DNA of 16,356 nucleotides, taken from NCBI GenBank assembly GCA_964645585.1, contig CAZYAN010000068.1:1-16356 (forward strand). The letters run 5' to 3'. Source of the stretch: DATGSL01 sp964645585. GTDB taxonomy: Bacteria; Verrucomicrobiota; Verrucomicrobiia; Opitutales; T3Sed10-336. The translations under genes were made by a program, and so were the position numbers. Below are positions 15,220-16,356 of the stretch, in pieces. A model generated the notes under the pieces. The model ran no database searches. It saw only the letters and a list, made by a program, of their open reading frames with translations, and was not told the origin of the DNA. The stretch's first letter is position 1; every line of letters begins with the position of its first letter.

Positions 15220-15278
15220 GATAATCCGCCTCCTTGATGTAAGAATACGTATTTATGCGTATTGAGTGGCGGATCATC
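15220..15278. promoter_or_regulatory. Nested dyad symmetry around the barrel-gene -35 box (candidate operator)
   Basis: The outer arms GATAATCCGCC (15220-15230) and GGCGGATCATC (15268-15278) are inverted copies at 10 of 11 positions. Inside, AATACGTATT (15244-15253) is a perfect palindrome whose centre falls within half a base of the outer centre. AATACG also pairs with a CGTATT at 15258-15263. The right outer arm fills part of the spacer between the -35 and -10 boxes, which fits an operator. No regulator is identified. Confidence 0.5.
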
Positions 15279-15290
15279 AAACGATATACT
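15262..15290 (+). promoter_or_regulatory. Sigma70-type promoter for the barrel gene
   Basis: TTGAGT (15262-15267) and TATACT (15285-15290) are separated by exactly 17 bases, matching the consensus boxes at 4 and 5 of 6 positions. Transcription would start near 15297, giving a leader of roughly 85 bases before ATG 15381. This is the best promoter in the window. Confidence 0.6.
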
Positions 15291-15299
15291 CGCCCGCGT

Positions 15300-15336
15300 C
15301 AGGGATTCCATTAAGGTGGGAATCCAAGTTTCCCTG
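15300..15336 (+). promoter_or_regulatory. Leader inverted repeat upstream of the barrel gene
   Basis: GGATTCC (15303-15309) pairs perfectly with GGAATCC (15319-15325) across a 9-base loop. CAGGGA (15300-15305) can instead pair with TCCCTG (15331-15336). The two pairings share 15303-15305, so they are partly exclusive. The element starts about where the transcript should start, so it would be the 5' end structure of the mRNA. Confidence 0.45.
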
Positions 15337-15380
15337 ATGGTCTGTCTGCAATCGAATTCTACTAACACCTGCTTCCATTG

Positions 15381-16310
15381 ATGAGGTCCAAAACTGTCTG
15401 TCTTCCCGCTGCGGGGATTTTTGCCGCGTTGATTTCGCTAATCGTGTCGAGTCCGAGCCTGGATGCCCAATTGTTCGGTGTGAATGCCGCTCCCGCCGCC
15501 GGGCCCGAAATCTCTGTGAAAGGAAGTTCAATTATCGATTTGGTGGAGAACTTGTTGGACGCGGATAAGGAGTTTGCCGCGCTGGATAATCAGGCGTGGA
15601 CGGCCGAGGCGCTTTATTTCGGGGTGCCGAAAGCGCTGCAGTTTGAGAGTAACGCCGACAGAACCGTGGTCACGTTAACCAGCCGCCTGACCGGTCTCGA
15701 TGTAACCTTCACAGGTGTCGACTCAGACGAAGTGGAGGACGAGCTGGTCGACTGGCTGAAGGCCGATGGCTCGAAGGAACTGGCCAAGCTCGACAAGGAG
15801 ATCCGGAAGCGCTCCGCCGCCGCGTTGAGTGACGGCAATCCCAATGCCGCGACAGCGATGATTGCCAACTCCGCGTTTCGCGGGTTCACGATGGGAGAGG
15901 TTACCGGCGGCATCGCGTATTCGTTCGGTCAGTTCGATGTCGATACTCCTTCGGGGACGATGAAGGGGGAGCAGCATCGATTGAATCTGCGGCCCTCGTT
16001 TCGCATCGGTGAGCGGGTCGCCTTCATGTGGGACATTCCGATCGATTACACCGAGATCGAGGGAACCGATATTTACGGTGTCGGCATGAACATGGGATTG
16101 CGTGTCAATATCCTGAAGCCGTCCGAGGAACGTCAGTATGCGTGGGGGTTGACGCCGTTCGCCGGGGTGATGGCCCGCGGTTCGGCGGACGCCGCGAGCG
16201 GAGCGCTCGTTTGGCAAGCCGGAATCGGGAGCAAATTCGATTATACCTTCAGTGAAAAGGTCGTGCTGACGGTGGGCAATCAGGTCAGCACGTTCAGCGA
16301 TATATCGTAA
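15381..16310 (+). CDS. Predicted outer-membrane beta-barrel protein, possibly truncated
   Basis: 309 residues. A signal peptide with cleavage likely after SLDA (residue 29) is followed by an acidic helical domain (about 35-150, rich in Asp/Glu/Lys/Ala, no recognised family). From about residue 155 come alternating amphipathic strands with Gly/aromatic residues (GEVTGGIAYSFGQFDV, RLNLRPSFRIG, VAFMWDIPIDYTEI, GVGMNMGLRVNIL, YAWGLTPFAGVMARG, ALVWQAGIGSKFDYTF, KVVLTVGNQVSTF), as in small barrels. The product ends FSDIS, without the aromatic-terminated closing strand that barrels need for BAM-dependent insertion. A frameshift or sequencing error near 16300 is possible. The start is ATG 15381; TTG 15378 immediately precedes it. 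No Shine-Dalgarno. A good promoter lies upstream. Confidence 0.7.
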   Translation: MRSKTVCLPAAGIFAALISLIVSSPSLDAQLFGVNAAPAAGPEISVKGSSIIDLVENLLDADKEFAALDNQAWTAEALYFGVPKALQFESNADRTVVTLTSRLTGLDVTFTGVDSDEVEDELVDWLKADGSKELAKLDKEIRKRSAAALSDGNPNAATAMIANSAFRGFTMGEVTGGIAYSFGQFDVDTPSGTMKGEQHRLNLRPSFRIGERVAFMWDIPIDYTEIEGTDIYGVGMNMGLRVNILKPSEERQYAWGLTPFAGVMARGSADAASGALVWQAGIGSKFDYTFSEKVVLTVGNQVSTFSDIS

Positions 16311-16356
16311 GCGTCCGGTCATCTGCCCCCTTCACGGGCGGTGCGGCGCCTGGTAT

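Larger units (their letters stand above)
14991..15380. other. Divergent intergenic region with repeats, promoter and dyads
   Basis: 390 bases between the minus-strand AI-2E-type gene and the plus-strand barrel gene. It contains two heptamer tracts, a TCCGG/CCGGA hairpin (15104-15118), a dyad-rich block (15220-15278), a sigma70-like promoter (15262-15290) and a leader inverted repeat (15300-15336). No coding frame is credible. I found no convincing promoter for the minus-strand gene. Confidence 0.75.

Overview
The window is a dense bacterial chromosomal segment, GC-rich in its genes, made almost wholly of housekeeping and envelope genes. The best guess for the source is a Verrucomicrobiota (PVC group) bacterium. 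Three things point there: a secreted protein with an SHD1-like N-terminal domain, a plant/cyanobacterial-type long IspH, and a UDP-glucose dehydrogenase of the animal-like type. This placement is inference from family resemblance, not from a marker phylogeny. Gene-free DNA is short and rich in low-complexity repeats. I see no rRNA, tRNA, CRISPR array, transposase or phage gene.

Layout: a heptamer repeat tract (36-111) precedes serS (178-1443). An oppositely oriented tract of the same family follows it. Next come tilS (1515-2993, its first codons lying inside another heptamer tract), ftsH (3032-5062), a PLP-dependent aminotransferase (5120-6421), an animal-like UDP-glucose 6-dehydrogenase (6594-7994) overlapping menB (7987-8853), a Nudix-like/IspH fusion (9015-10844) and an extracytoplasmic peptide-binding lipoprotein (10855-12522), all on the plus strand. 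A gene-free stretch of about 420 bp (12523-12944) holds inverted repeats and hairpins. Two minus-strand genes follow: an SHD1-like secreted protein (12945-13730) and an AI-2E/PerM-type membrane protein (13839-14990). A gene-free stretch (14991-15380) holds more heptamers, a good sigma70-type promoter and dyad symmetry. It precedes a predicted outer-membrane barrel protein (15381-16310) that ends without a normal last strand.

Functionally, serS, tilS and ftsH are core translation and protein quality control genes; tilS-ftsH adjacency is common in bacteria. menB (menaquinone ring formation) and ispH (last step of the MEP pathway, which supplies the menaquinone side chain) lie next to each other. 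UGDH, the binding lipoprotein, the AI-2E-type protein and the barrel are envelope-related.

The most interesting points are the IspH fusion to a degenerate Nudix-like domain, the eukaryote-like UGDH, and the several unrelated repeat families that share a 7-base period and invade gene ends (tilS start, lipoprotein stop). The nested dyad symmetry around the promoter of the barrel gene is also notable. I found no convincing new defence or mobile system.
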